Positions 48,686 through 58,093 of a stretch of DNA of 64,000 bases are shown one piece after another. Numbering within the stretch: the first letter of the stretch is position 1; every line of letters starts with the position of its first letter. The position numbers were made by a program, and so were the translations under genes. The stretch lies in NCBI RefSeq assembly GCF_005885605.1, contig NZ_SZVP01000012.1, forward strand, positions 1 through 64,000. Direction: 5' to 3'. This stretch comes from Colwellia ponticola. Its GTDB lineage: Bacteria > Pseudomonadota > Gammaproteobacteria > Enterobacterales > Alteromonadaceae. Below the pieces are notes generated by a model. That model had not been told where the DNA came from, ran no database searches, and saw only the letters and a list, made by a program, of their open reading frames with translations.

Positions 48686-49087
48686 CGCAACAACTTTAGT
48701 AGAGCATAAACTCCACTATTGCCTGTCTATAATACTGGTCTGACAAGCTATTGCAGCTAAGTTATTGATTCGAAATTCATTGGTAAAAATCAAGGTAAAT
48801 ATGCCCATTTAAAAAAATTTTAAATAAAAGTAAAAAAAAGTGAACTTTTTTGTTTAGGTATTATTTTGTCTGTGGTCAAGGGCGTTTATTTTTTTAGGGC
48901 TTTGATTTAGCGCATAGATCAAAAGGCTGGTCGGTGCTAAACTGCGCACCATAAAATACATCGGCGATATGCGTTACTACATAATAGCGGTCGCTAAATC
49001 ATTAAAGTAAATGAGTCATCATGGCATTATTGTTAGTCAGTAATGCACTTTAAAATGACTTAAAGCAAAAGATAAGAGGAACTCTTG

Positions 49088-50155
49088 GTGACCGAACTAA
49101 AAAATGATACCTATTTACGTGCGCTATTAAAGCAACCGGTAGACTACACACCCGTATGGATGATGCGCCAAGCCGGTCGTTATTTGCCAGAGTATCGTGA
49201 AGTACGTAAAGATGCAGGTGACTTTATGTCAGTATGTAGAGATGCAGACTTGGCTTGTGAAGTGACTATTCAACCATTACGTCGTTTTCCATTAGATGCT
49301 GCCATTTTGTTTAGTGATATTTTAACTATTCCGGATGCAATGGGCTTAGGATTATATTTTGAAACAGGTGAGGGACCCAAGTTTGAACGTCCTATTACGT
49401 GTAAAGCCGATATAGATAAAATTGGCGTACCTGATCCAGAAGATGAATTAGGTTATGTAATGAATGCGGTGCGCACTATCCGTAAAGAGTTAAAAGGTGA
49501 AGTACCACTCATTGGTTTTTCAGGTAGCCCTTGGACTTTAGCAACCTATATGATTGAAGGTGGTAGTTCTAAAGCGTTCACAAAAATCAAAAAAATGATG
49601 TTTTCTGAGCCACAAACCTTACACTTATTACTTGATAAACTAGCAGACTCTGTGACTAGTTACTTAAATGCACAAATTGCTGCTGGCGCGCAATCAGTGA
49701 TGGTATTTGATACTTGGGGTGGTGTATTGTCACCGCGTGATTACAACGAGTTTTCATTACGCTATATGGCTAAAATCGTTGACGGCTTAACGCGTCACAA
49801 TGAAGGTCGTAAAGTACCAGTAACGTTATTCACTAAAAATGGCGGCATGTGGTTAGAGTCTATTGCTGCGACCGGGTGTGATGCTGTTGCCTTAGATTGG
49901 ACTATTGATATTGAAAACGCTAAAGCACGTATTGGAGACAAAGTTGCGCTACAAGGCAATATGGACCCATCAATGTTGTATGCACCATTACCACGCATTG
50001 AACAAGAAGTGTCAAAAATACTAGCAGGCTTCGGTGAAGGCGGTACAGGGCACGTATTTAACTTAGGGCACGGTATTCACCCTGATGTGAACCCTGAACA
50101 TGCAGGTCATTTTATTGAGTCAGTACATCGTTTAAGTAAGCCTTACCATAAGTAA
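49088..50155 (+). CDS. hemE: Uroporphyrinogen decarboxylase
   Basis: Haem pathway: decarboxylates uroporphyrinogen III to coproporphyrinogen [39 protein letters not shown] [16 protein letters not shown], and [15 protein letters not shown] are the family motifs. The frame opens at TTG 49085; GTG at 49088, after AAGAGGA, gives the usual (M)TELKND start and 355 residues. Single gene with a terminator downstream. Confidence 0.97.
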   Translation: MTELKNDTYLRALLKQPVDYTPVWMMRQAGRYLPEYREVRKDAGDFMSVCRDADLACEVTIQPLRRFPLDAAILFSDILTIPDAMGLGLYFETGEGPKFERPITCKADIDKIGVPDPEDELGYVMNAVRTIRKELKGEVPLIGFSGSPWTLATYMIEGGSSKAFTKIKKMMFSEPQTLHLLLDKLADSVTSYLNAQIAAGAQSVMVFDTWGGVLSPRDYNEFSLRYMAKIVDGLTRHNEGRKVPVTLFTKNGGMWLESIAATGCDAVALDWTIDIENAKARIGDKVALQGNMDPSMLYAPLPRIEQEVSKILAGFGEGGTGHVFNLGHGIHPDVNPEHAGHFIESVHRLSKPYHK

Positions 50156-50183
50156 ACGTTAACTGAGTTTGAAGTAAACATAC

Positions 50184-50240
50184 AAAAACCGCGCTTAATT
50201 TATCTTAATGTTATTTTAAAATAAGTTAAGCGCGGTTTTT
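50184..50240 (+). terminator. Terminator after hemE
   Basis: AAAAACCGCGCTTAA and TTAAGCGCGGTTTTT are perfect 15-bp arms over an AT-rich loop that can itself pair. Bidirectional form between hemE and convergent metJ. Confidence 0.85.
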
Positions 50241-50384
50241 TATTGACTTAATTTCAAGCTATTTAAGTAGCTAAACAGTTTCTAAAAGTTAGCAACAGAT
50301 GATAAAAAAGGCACTGTGTGAGTGCCTTTATGTTAGTTTTTACTAAAACTAAAACTAAAACTAAAGCTCGCGTACAACTCAATA

Positions 50385-50714
50385 TTAATCATCTTCAACT
50401 TCATAAGCGCTAAAGTCGGTAATACCTTTAGCTTCAAGTAAGCGTCTAACACTCGCGGGTAGCTTTTCATTATTATCTTTAGCTAAATCTTCATCGTCCG
50501 GTAGCGGTTGGCCAGTAAAGGCATGTAAAAACGCTTCGCACAACAATTCACTGTTAGTGGCGTGTCGAAGGTTATTTACTTGTCGTCTGGTGCGTTCATC
50601 CGTTAACACTTTCAAAACGCGCAAAGGAATAGAAACGGTAATTTTCTTTACTTGCTCGCTCTTTTTACCGTGTTCGGCATAGGGATTTATATACTCATCA
50701 TTCCACTGAGCCAT
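50385..50714 (-). CDS. metJ: Methionine repressor MetJ
   Basis: Ribbon-helix-helix repressor using S-adenosylmethionine as corepressor. [20 protein letters not shown] and [20 protein letters not shown] are the DNA-binding and helix region, nearly as in E. coli. Length 109. Divergent from metB; the gap carries a miniature element and MetJ boxes. Confidence 0.97.
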   Translation of the reverse strand: MAQWNDEYINPYAEHGKKSEQVKKITVSIPLRVLKVLTDERTRRQVNNLRHATNSELLCEAFLHAFTGQPLPDDEDLAKDNNEKLPASVRRLLEAKGITDFSAYEVEDD

Positions 50715-50737
50715 GGCTATTCCTCTATTTTGTTATA

Positions 50738-51013
50738 ATACCAATACTATTAACTTTATTAGCAACTCATTAGCGCGATTAGCGAGTTTAGAACCGGTAA
50801 AATTAAGTAAACATAGCTCTGACTATATTTTATTAGTTTTAAGTAGTTATTAACTTGCCAATAAGCTCCCAAAGGGCGAATACCTAGTAAAAGTAAGGAC
50901 GTATATGCTGCATTATTGTTCTAGATAAGGGAATTCCCCTCTTCTACAATTAATGTCTTGCTGCGATGCCTTTTAATTTCGCTTAGTTGTCAACAACTTA
51001 ATGGGCTTGGTAT
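50738..51013. mobile_element. Palindromic miniature element, copy 3 (276 bp)
   Basis: ATACCAATACTATTAACTTT at the left and CAACTTAATGGGCTTGGTAT at the right, in the same orientation as the 34605 copy, with internal shared blocks AATAAGCTCCCAA, GGGAATTCCC-like and AATGTCTTGC. It lies between metJ and the MetJ boxes of metB, just before the metJ start. Confidence 0.8.
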
Positions 51014-51070
51014 AAGATATTCAATATTGTAATAATATAGATTTTACCTGTTGCAAAAAACCAGTCAAGT

Positions 51071-51086
51071 AGAAGTTTAGAAGTCT
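51071..51086. promoter_or_regulatory. MetJ boxes, distal pair
   Basis: AGAAGTTT followed directly by AGAAGTCT, two 8-bp units resembling AGACGTCT. They lie about 190 bp before metB, and may serve metJ, metB or both. Confidence 0.6.
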
Positions 51087-51126
51087 AAAATAACTTGACC
51101 CTATTAGTGAAAGTCTTTAGAGTTAT

Positions 51127-51150
51127 AGACGTCCAAACATCTAAACGTGA
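51127..51150. promoter_or_regulatory. MetJ boxes, proximal triplet before metB
   Basis: AGACGTCC, AAACATCT and AAACGTGA are three adjacent 8-mers. The first matches the MetJ consensus AGACGTCT at 7 of 8. Tandem 8-bp units are the known MetJ operator form. Confidence 0.75.
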
Positions 51151-51270
51151 ATGTTATTATTACCGAGCAACAGGTATTGATATTTATCTTGATATATAAG
51201 TGCTACTACCGATATATCGAAAAATAAAACTGCGTTAGACTACTTAGTTTATTTAATGGAGAGAACAAAA

Positions 51271-52437
51271 ATGTCGACTACTGACAAAAGTAATATTACC
51301 ACTTCGGCAGTGAGAGCAGGCATTAATACCGATCAGCATCATGGTGCTGTGGTAGCTCCTATCCATTTATCGAGCACGTATTCATTGAAAGGCTTTAATG
51401 AAAAACGTCAATTTGATTATTCTCGTACGGGTAATCCAACGCGATCAACTTTTGCTGAAACGATTGCAAAATTAGAACAAGGTAGTGTTGGTATTGTTAC
51501 CAGTACCGGTATGGCGGCAGTACATTTACTTTGCCAGTTATTATCAGTGGGCGATACCGTTGTTATTCCACATGATTGTTACGGTGGTAGTTTTAGATTA
51601 TTTACCCATTTAGCGAAGCGTGGCCAATTTACCTTGATTGTTGTTGATCAAAATGATCAGCAAGCCTTAGCGGATGCTTTAGCACATAAACCTAAGTTAG
51701 TGCTATTAGAGAGTCCGAGCAATCCATTATTACGTTTAGTTGATATTGAAGCAACAACCAAAGCCTGCCAAGCGGTTGGCGCATTAGTTGCGGTAGATAA
51801 CACCTTTTTATCACCAGCACTGCAACAACCTTTAACGTTAGGTGCCGATATTGTTTTCCACTCGACCACTAAATACATTAACGGTCATAGCGACGTAGTT
51901 GGCGGTGTTTTAGTAACCAAATCAGCAGAGCTGGGTGAAAAACTTGCTTGGTGGGCGAACTGTATTGGTATAACCGGTAGCGCTTTTGATAGTTTCTTGG
52001 CGTTACGTGGATTAAAAACATTACCTGTACGCATGAAGCAACACCAAGAAAATGCTCTACAAGTGGCTAATTTTCTAAAAAATCATCAGGCGATTGAAGC
52101 AGTTTATTTCCCCGGGTTTCCTGACCACCCAGGTCATGACATTGCTAAAAAACAACAGTTTGGTTATGGTGCTATGTTAAGTGTAGAGGTTAAAGGTGGT
52201 GTTGAAGCCGTTAAAAAGCTATTCGCTAACCTTGAATTATTTACCTTAGCGCAATCATTGGGCGGTGTTGAAAGCCTTATTAGCCACCCTTCTACTATGA
52301 CCCACGCGGGTATGGAGATAGCTGATCAACTACAAGCGGGTATTACTCAGTCGTTAGTACGGATATCGGTAGGTATTGAAGATATTGACGATATTTTAGC
52401 TGATTTAACTTATGGTTTGGCGCAAAGCCAACAGTAA
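51271..52437 (+). CDS. metB: Cystathionine gamma-synthase
   Basis: PLP enzyme joining O-succinylhomoserine and cysteine in methionine synthesis. It has HLSSTYSLKGFNEKRQFDYSRTGNPTR-type N-terminal motifs, STGMAAVHLL, DNTFLSPALQQPL, and the PLP lysine in VFHSTTKYINGHSDVVGG. The frame opens at 51256; ATG at 51271 follows GGAGAG and gives 388 residues. First gene of metBL, under MetJ boxes. Confidence 0.95.
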   Translation: MSTTDKSNITTSAVRAGINTDQHHGAVVAPIHLSSTYSLKGFNEKRQFDYSRTGNPTRSTFAETIAKLEQGSVGIVTSTGMAAVHLLCQLLSVGDTVVIPHDCYGGSFRLFTHLAKRGQFTLIVVDQNDQQALADALAHKPKLVLLESPSNPLLRLVDIEATTKACQAVGALVAVDNTFLSPALQQPLTLGADIVFHSTTKYINGHSDVVGGVLVTKSAELGEKLAWWANCIGITGSAFDSFLALRGLKTLPVRMKQHQENALQVANFLKNHQAIEAVYFPGFPDHPGHDIAKKQQFGYGAMLSVEVKGGVEAVKKLFANLELFTLAQSLGGVESLISHPSTMTHAGMEIADQLQAGITQSLVRISVGIEDIDDILADLTYGLAQSQQ

Positions 52438-52517
52438 AAGTATTCATTCGGTTACTAAGACGACAAACAAATCAAAGTGTAAAAATAATCTAGCAGTACA
52501 GACGGACAGGCACAAAG

Positions 52518-55085
52518 ATGAAACAAGAAAGTAGCACGCTAAGTAAAGTTAACAACGATAGTAGCATAGTCAACAATGAGTTTATTGAACATGATTTTGT
52601 TGCTCAAGGCACGGCAGAAAATAAACTGGCTAAACATGCTATTCAAGTACACAAATTTGGTGGGAGTTCATTAGCAACATCCGAGTGTATCAAACGTGTA
52701 CTTGAAATTATTCGTGCAAACTGTCAACTCAATGACATTGTCGTGGTCTCTGCCAATGGTAAAACTACCGATAGTTTATTTGCTATTTATTCTTTGGTTG
52801 AGCGTACTATTGCCGAGCAAGAAAAACAATTAAGCGATGAAATAACAGCAGCAATTTCAGTCTTAGCACAAAGCCAAGCACAACTTATTACCGAGCTATT
52901 AAATGCTAATAATAGCAAACAATTATTGTGTCAATTAGATAAAGACATTAGTCAGTTAACTACGTGGTTAGCGGCTGATATTGCTCAACATAAAAATGAT
53001 ATTTTAGCCTTTGGTGAAGTGTGGTCTGCACGGTTGTTTTCAGCGCTACTTAATGAACAAGTTTGTCCAAGTAATTTCATTGATGCCCGAGACTTTCTTG
53101 TTATTGATAATGAACAAAGTGGTTTGGTTGACAATGCAACAAGCGCGGCACAGTTAAGGCAAAGACGCCAGTTTGGTAAGTTAGCCGTGATTACCGGTTA
53201 TATCAGCCAAGATTCGCGTGGTACAAGTTGCACCTTAGGTCGCAATGGTAGTGACTACTCAGCCACTATTATTGCTGCTTTAGTAGCTGCGAGTAATGTG
53301 ACCTTGTGGACTGATGTTGATGGTATTTATAGTGCTGATCCACGTGTAGTGCCAAGTGCCCGTAAGTTACATCGTTTACCTAACGGTGTTGCTAAAGAAT
53401 TAGGACGATTGGGTAACCCTGTTTTGCACGCCAAAACATTATTACCACTGATTAACCCATTAAGTGAGCATCATACCCACTTACATGTTGCTAGCAGTTT
53501 TGACGCACAAGTTATTGGCACTGAAATTGGTAAATTTGGTCAAATTGCCAAACAAGAGTTATCAGTGACTTACCTTAATGATTTATTATTAGCGCAATCA
53601 GTGAGCTTTACTGGTGATTGTGCTGCTAAAGCGCGAGCAGAGTTTGCCCCTATTTGTATGGATGACCAGCAAGGCTTTATGGTTATCACCCAAGCACAAC
53701 AAAAATCACTAAGTCATTGGTTAGCCAGTCACGATGTCGAAATTACCTTTAAGCCAGTAGCGATTATTGCTACGGTTGGTCATCGCGTAGCCGAGCGAGG
53801 CGATATTAAAGCACGCTTTAAACGCTCATTAAAAACAGCGAAACCTTTGCAGTTAGTGGGCGGTGATAATAGCCATAGTGTTATCGCTATTTTGCCAGAG
53901 CCATGTTCGATTGAACTACTCAATAAAGTGCATCATGAAATGACCAAAGATGCCCGGCATATTGGTTTAGTCGTTGCCGGTATGGGTAATATAGGTGAGC
54001 GCTTTTTAAGCCTATTACCAGCACAGCTTAATAATGTATACGCCTTAGAAAACTTGCATTTAGTTGGCTTGTTGTCATCAAAAAAAGCGTTAATTAATAA
54101 TGATGGTATTGATGTAAACCAGGCGACATCGTTATTTGCTCAACAAGCGATAGCTTATGATAATGACCAACTTATTTCATGGTTAACCCAGCATCCCTAC
54201 GATGAATTAATTGTGGTTGATATCACGCCAAGTGAAGACTTTAGCTTACTGTACGAACGCATTTTTGCCTTAGGTATTCATATTATAGGTGCTAATAAAT
54301 GGGCTGCATCAAGTAGTACACAAGCGTATAACAAGTTAGTAAATACTGCTGATAGCCATAACAGCTTATGGTTAGGTAACACTACAGTAGGTGCAGGCTT
54401 GCCAATTAATTATGCCATTGATGACTTACGTCAAAGCGGTGATAGTATTAGTGAATTATCAGGTATATTTTCTGGTACACTTTCTTGGCTCTTTGAAACG
54501 TACGATGGCAGTGTTAAGTTTTCAACCTTGTTATTAAATGCCTTAGCACAAGGGATTACCGAGCCCGATCCTCGGGAAGACTTATCGGGTCGAGATGTCC
54601 AACGTAAGCTGTTAATTTTAGCACGCAAGGCCGGTTTTGAATTAGCACTTGAAGATATAGACTGTCAAAACTTAGTGCCTGAGGCATTACAACGATTATC
54701 CCTTGAAGATTTTCTAAGCAGAGCTAATGAGTTAGATGATTATTTTGCTAGCGCCCTATCTGAAGCGACAAGTAAAGCGGCATGTATCCGTTATGTTGCT
54801 CGTTTTCAATATAATGCTAATGCCATTACGGGGAATAATCCAGCAGGTATCAGCGCCAAAGTCAGTTTAGAAGTGCTGCCAAAAAATGATCCATTTGCCA
54901 ATTTAATACCTGGTGATAACATCTTTAAAATTAACAGTCGTTGGTATCAGGACAACCCCTTAATTATTCAAGGACCTGGTGCCGGACGAGATGTTACTGC
55001 TGGCGGATTACATTCAGATCTTGTGAAAATTTGCCAGCAATTGGCCCATAAACAAAACCAAGTAAAAATTAAGGGTATGAGTTAA
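52518..55085 (+). CDS. metL: Aspartokinase II/homoserine dehydrogenase II
   Basis: Bifunctional enzyme for the first and third steps from aspartate to homoserine. The aspartokinase part (about 40-500) has VHKFGGSSLA, NGSDYSATIIAALVAA and VTLWTDVDGIYSADPR. The dehydrogenase part (about 490-850) has GLVVAGMGNIGERFL, GANKWAA, NTTVGAGLPINY and EPDPREDLSGRDVQRKLLIL. Length 855 is slightly over E. coli MetL owing to a 40-residue N-terminal extension. It follows metB by 80 bp as in E. coli. Confidence 0.95.
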   Translation: MKQESSTLSKVNNDSSIVNNEFIEHDFVAQGTAENKLAKHAIQVHKFGGSSLATSECIKRVLEIIRANCQLNDIVVVSANGKTTDSLFAIYSLVERTIAEQEKQLSDEITAAISVLAQSQAQLITELLNANNSKQLLCQLDKDISQLTTWLAADIAQHKNDILAFGEVWSARLFSALLNEQVCPSNFIDARDFLVIDNEQSGLVDNATSAAQLRQRRQFGKLAVITGYISQDSRGTSCTLGRNGSDYSATIIAALVAASNVTLWTDVDGIYSADPRVVPSARKLHRLPNGVAKELGRLGNPVLHAKTLLPLINPLSEHHTHLHVASSFDAQVIGTEIGKFGQIAKQELSVTYLNDLLLAQSVSFTGDCAAKARAEFAPICMDDQQGFMVITQAQQKSLSHWLASHDVEITFKPVAIIATVGHRVAERGDIKARFKRSLKTAKPLQLVGGDNSHSVIAILPEPCSIELLNKVHHEMTKDARHIGLVVAGMGNIGERFLSLLPAQLNNVYALENLHLVGLLSSKKALINNDGIDVNQATSLFAQQAIAYDNDQLISWLTQHPYDELIVVDITPSEDFSLLYERIFALGIHIIGANKWAASSSTQAYNKLVNTADSHNSLWLGNTTVGAGLPINYAIDDLRQSGDSISELSGIFSGTLSWLFETYDGSVKFSTLLLNALAQGITEPDPREDLSGRDVQRKLLILARKAGFELALEDIDCQNLVPEALQRLSLEDFLSRANELDDYFASALSEATSKAACIRYVARFQYNANAITGNNPAGISAKVSLEVLPKNDPFANLIPGDNIFKINSRWYQDNPLIIQGPGAGRDVTAGGLHSDLVKICQQLAHKQNQVKIKGMS

Positions 55086-55284
55086 TCAGCAGTAAGTAAG
55101 CAGTGTAATGCGTTGTATTTTTACTGCGTTATTTACCAAGGTACTTGCTTGGCTACGTGCTTAGCCAAGCAAGTACCAATCGGGTTCATTTATTAATCTG
55201 TTAATGGCTAGACCACTCGCTAACTATTGCTTTTAACTATAATTACTAGCATGATAGCTATTATTTATTTACTTTATCGGTACA

Positions 55285-56664
55285 ATGGCTAAAGATTCAC
55301 CTCATCAAACATTTTACACTCGACAAATTCAACGTCTGCTAGTAAAAGTCTACGGACAGAGCCCCGTTAAAGACTCATTATTAGATCATGCTATTAGCTA
55401 TTTTGAACAAGAGCAGTTCCATCCTTCAAACGAACATAAGTCCCTTAATGCTACTCAACTTGAGCAACTACAGCGTGATGAACATCATGCTTGTTTACAC
55501 GCTATCGCCTTAATTATTCTTGAGCTTGCCGAGGGTGAAAGTTATGCGGAAACTAATCGTAAATCAGCTCAATTCCTTGGTACGGTACAATTACTAAGCC
55601 CTACCGAAGGTAGACGGGTTGCTAAGAGTAATGAGCAGAGTAAATCCATTTATAAAGCAGTACTGTGTTTGCGTTTACTTGACCGTTTGATTATTGATGG
55701 CCAGGTTGTTGAACCCTATATCAATAAATTTTTAACTAATGTTAGTTCGGAGCAATATATCAATTTTGCTCGCTATGACCGTGAGGGTTATAACCGCTTT
55801 GTTGCGCAAGTAAAAATTCCATTGATTATGGCAGCATTATTGCAAGATATTGGTAATTATCATCCTAGCGCTCAAGTGATACTTTTTGGTGAAGAGGGCG
55901 AGTTAGATCCTTTTCGTACCCTTGATCTTGAGCAACGTAAAGCCTTGTTGAAAATAAATTACCGTGAAACCATTAAATATTTAAACGAGGGCATTGGTAT
56001 ACCTTCTTTTATTGGCGATACTAAAGAAGAGCGAGATCAGTTCCTTGCTGATGAACAAGGTAAAATGCACTTTATTAAGCTGCTATTAAAGACCAGTGTT
56101 AATCCGAAAAACACTATCGGCAATGTGCTTAAAGTACCACAAATTTATACCTCAATCATTTTGTCAACTAAGGCAAGCTATAACTATAAATTACTACCAC
56201 AAGTTTTTCAGGTGTTAAATAAAAATGCTGAGCTTGGTGCTTGTGCACAAATTGCTGTCGATGCTTTATACACCATTACCGGCATGTTCCCGCAAGGGTT
56301 CGGTATTGTTTATATGCCATTAGGTGAATTTGGCGAGAAAGGTGATTGTTATGAATATGCTATTGTAAATAACTTATACCCAAGACAACCAGATCAACCC
56401 TATTGTCGGATAACAACACGAAAATTAACCTTTATTAGTTACGGGCAAAACGTCATTATTCCTACCAATAGTAATCTCTATTTTACCCAAACGGCGAAAA
56501 AATTAGCTTCATTAAGTAAAGAGCGCTTAAATGAAATACTGGAACTCTTAAGCTCTAATTATCAGGAACGCAAAAAATCTGATTTATTGCCTCGCTGCTG
56601 GTATGGCAATGAATTCTTTTCAATAAAAGCTAATCAAAACTTGTGGAATAAGGGGGATACATAA
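55285..56664 (+). CDS. Unknown protein with a decayed HD-GYP-like core
   Basis: 459 residues, soluble, with no signal peptide. I do not recognise the family. The region at about 175-240 reads IPLIMAALLQDIGNYHPSAQVIL, resembling the HD-GYP entry (AALLHDIGK...IL) but with Gln for the first catalytic His. Later IAVDALYTITGMFPQGFGIV recalls the second half of HD domains. So it may be an inactive HD-type domain that binds rather than cleaves. The N-terminal 90 residues are helical. Its gene is between metL and argE, with no operon partner. Confidence 0.6.
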   Translation: MAKDSPHQTFYTRQIQRLLVKVYGQSPVKDSLLDHAISYFEQEQFHPSNEHKSLNATQLEQLQRDEHHACLHAIALIILELAEGESYAETNRKSAQFLGTVQLLSPTEGRRVAKSNEQSKSIYKAVLCLRLLDRLIIDGQVVEPYINKFLTNVSSEQYINFARYDREGYNRFVAQVKIPLIMAALLQDIGNYHPSAQVILFGEEGELDPFRTLDLEQRKALLKINYRETIKYLNEGIGIPSFIGDTKEERDQFLADEQGKMHFIKLLLKTSVNPKNTIGNVLKVPQIYTSIILSTKASYNYKLLPQVFQVLNKNAELGACAQIAVDALYTITGMFPQGFGIVYMPLGEFGEKGDCYEYAIVNNLYPRQPDQPYCRITTRKLTFISYGQNVIIPTNSNLYFTQTAKKLASLSKERLNEILELLSSNYQERKKSDLLPRCWYGNEFFSIKANQNLWNKGDT

Positions 56665-56820
56665 TTACAGAACATCGCCATGGCTTGGCTGCTTTTGTCG
56701 CTATGTATTATTTTAATGATTACGGCAACATGTTTTTATTAAAGAAAAAAGCAGCTGGCAGGAATGGTTACACGTAAGCAAGTACCGACCTTCATCTTAT
56801 TTTTATTACTGCTATAGGTA

Positions 56821-57969
56821 CTATAAACAGTAATGTTGGATCATTTTTGTCAGTAGCTTATTGGTTTTATCAATTTCGCTATGCGCTAAAAATTCATTAG
56901 GCTGGTGAGCTTGGTCAATAGAGCCAGGGCCGAGCACTATCGTTTGGCAACCAAGCTGCTGAATATAAGGCGCTTCTGTTGCGTAATTAACCGCGCAACA
57001 GCTATGACCACTTATCTCTTCGGCAATATCAATCAGTGTACTGGGTTTTTGTTGCTCAAAGCTCGGTGAGCTAGGGTGCATCTCAGCAAAACTGATGCGA
57101 CCAGGGTAACGTTCAGCTAAAGGTTTTAACGCATCACTTAACCAGTGAATTAATTCATCATCACTCATCCCCGGTAAAGCACGTAAATCAATATCTAAAT
57201 GGCAATAACCACAAATTCTATTGGCGTTATCGCCTCCTGAAATAGCGCCTAAGTTTAAAGTAGGTGCTGGTACATCGAAGGCTTGGTTTTGGTAAGTAAG
57301 TTGAAATTTTTCTTTTAAGGTGATTAATTGGCCAATCACTTTGTGCATTATTTCTATGGCATTAACACCTAGACTGGGTTGGCTTGAATGGCCCGATTTT
57401 CCCTTAACAGTAATACGATGTGACATATGCCCTTTATGCATAACAACAGGCACTAAATTAGTGGGCTCACCGATAATGGCAACATCAGGCTTTATTAACT
57501 GACTTTTAGCAAAAAAACGTGCGCCAGCCATGGTAGTTTCTTCATCGGCAGTGGCAAGAATATATAACGGTTTTTTTAATTGTTCAGCGGTTAAGTTTTT
57601 ACATGCTTGTAAAATAAAAGCAAAAAAACCTTTCATGTCACAGGTACCTAAACCAAAAAATTTATCGTCTTGATCAAGAACTTTATGAGGATCTGATTGC
57701 CAACTGTTTTCATCAAAAGGTACAGTGTCACTGTGGCCTGCCAATAATAATCCGCCTTCACCGCTGCCTAACTTAGCCAGTAGATTAAATTTATTATTCG
57801 TATCAGGTACCGCTTGTATTTCAATGCTAAAGTTTAGCTGTTCAAACCAAGCCGCTAATAGCTGGATCACTGCTTTATTTCCTTGATCCCAACTCGGGTG
57901 GGTTGAGCTAATAGAAGAGCACGCAATTAGCTGATTTAAGCTTTGACTAAAACTAGGCAGTTGTCGCAT
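56821..57969 (-). CDS. argE: N-acetylornithine deacetylase
   Basis: M20 zinc peptidase that removes the acetyl group from N-acetylornithine. GHSDTVPFD, GTCDMKGFFAF and TADEETTMAGA hold the metal ligands, and GEPTNLVPV follows. The frame is open to 58035, but Met at 57969 follows AGGT and gives MRQLPSFSQ and 382 residues, near the usual 383. Divergent from argC, the standard arrangement, with a shared control region. The presence of argE with no argJ means the linear acetyl-ornithine route. Confidence 0.93.
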   Translation of the reverse strand: MRQLPSFSQSLNQLIACSSISSTHPSWDQGNKAVIQLLAAWFEQLNFSIEIQAVPDTNNKFNLLAKLGSGEGGLLLAGHSDTVPFDENSWQSDPHKVLDQDDKFFGLGTCDMKGFFAFILQACKNLTAEQLKKPLYILATADEETTMAGARFFAKSQLIKPDVAIIGEPTNLVPVVMHKGHMSHRITVKGKSGHSSQPSLGVNAIEIMHKVIGQLITLKEKFQLTYQNQAFDVPAPTLNLGAISGGDNANRICGYCHLDIDLRALPGMSDDELIHWLSDALKPLAERYPGRISFAEMHPSSPSFEQQKPSTLIDIAEEISGHSCCAVNYATEAPYIQQLGCQTIVLGPGSIDQAHQPNEFLAHSEIDKTNKLLTKMIQHYCL

Positions 57970-57985
57970 AAATGACCTATAATTA

Positions 57986-58003
57986 TTTGAATAAATACTT
58001 AAA
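57986..58003. promoter_or_regulatory. Possible ArgR box between argE and argC
   Basis: TTTGAATAAATACTTAAA resembles the ARG box (TGAAT-N4-ATTCA core), with a good left half. It lies 17 bp before the chosen argE start and about 91-108 bp before argC. Confidence 0.45.
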
Positions 58004-58004
58004 T

Positions 58005-58029
58005 AGTTATGCTGATTAGTTGCATAACT
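58005..58029. promoter_or_regulatory. Perfect inverted repeat in the argE/argC control region
   Basis: AGTTATGC and GCATAACT are exact 8-bp arms around a 9-nt spacer, immediately beside the possible ArgR box. Spacing is not that of a standard ARG box, so another protein or a modified ArgR pair are both possible. Confidence 0.4.
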
Positions 58030-58093
58030 ACCCACTCGGTGTTACCTTATACTTATAGTGTAAATAACATGCTTTAATAAGGCTACTTCAAAA

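Larger units (their letters stand above)
48432..49087. other. Intergenic region between DUF2780 and hemE
   Basis: About 650 bp. Contains, on the minus strand, the terminator at 48491-48519 and a 30-codon Lys/Asn-rich ORF at 48593-48685. The right part should hold the hemE promoter; no operator was identified there. Confidence 0.5.
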
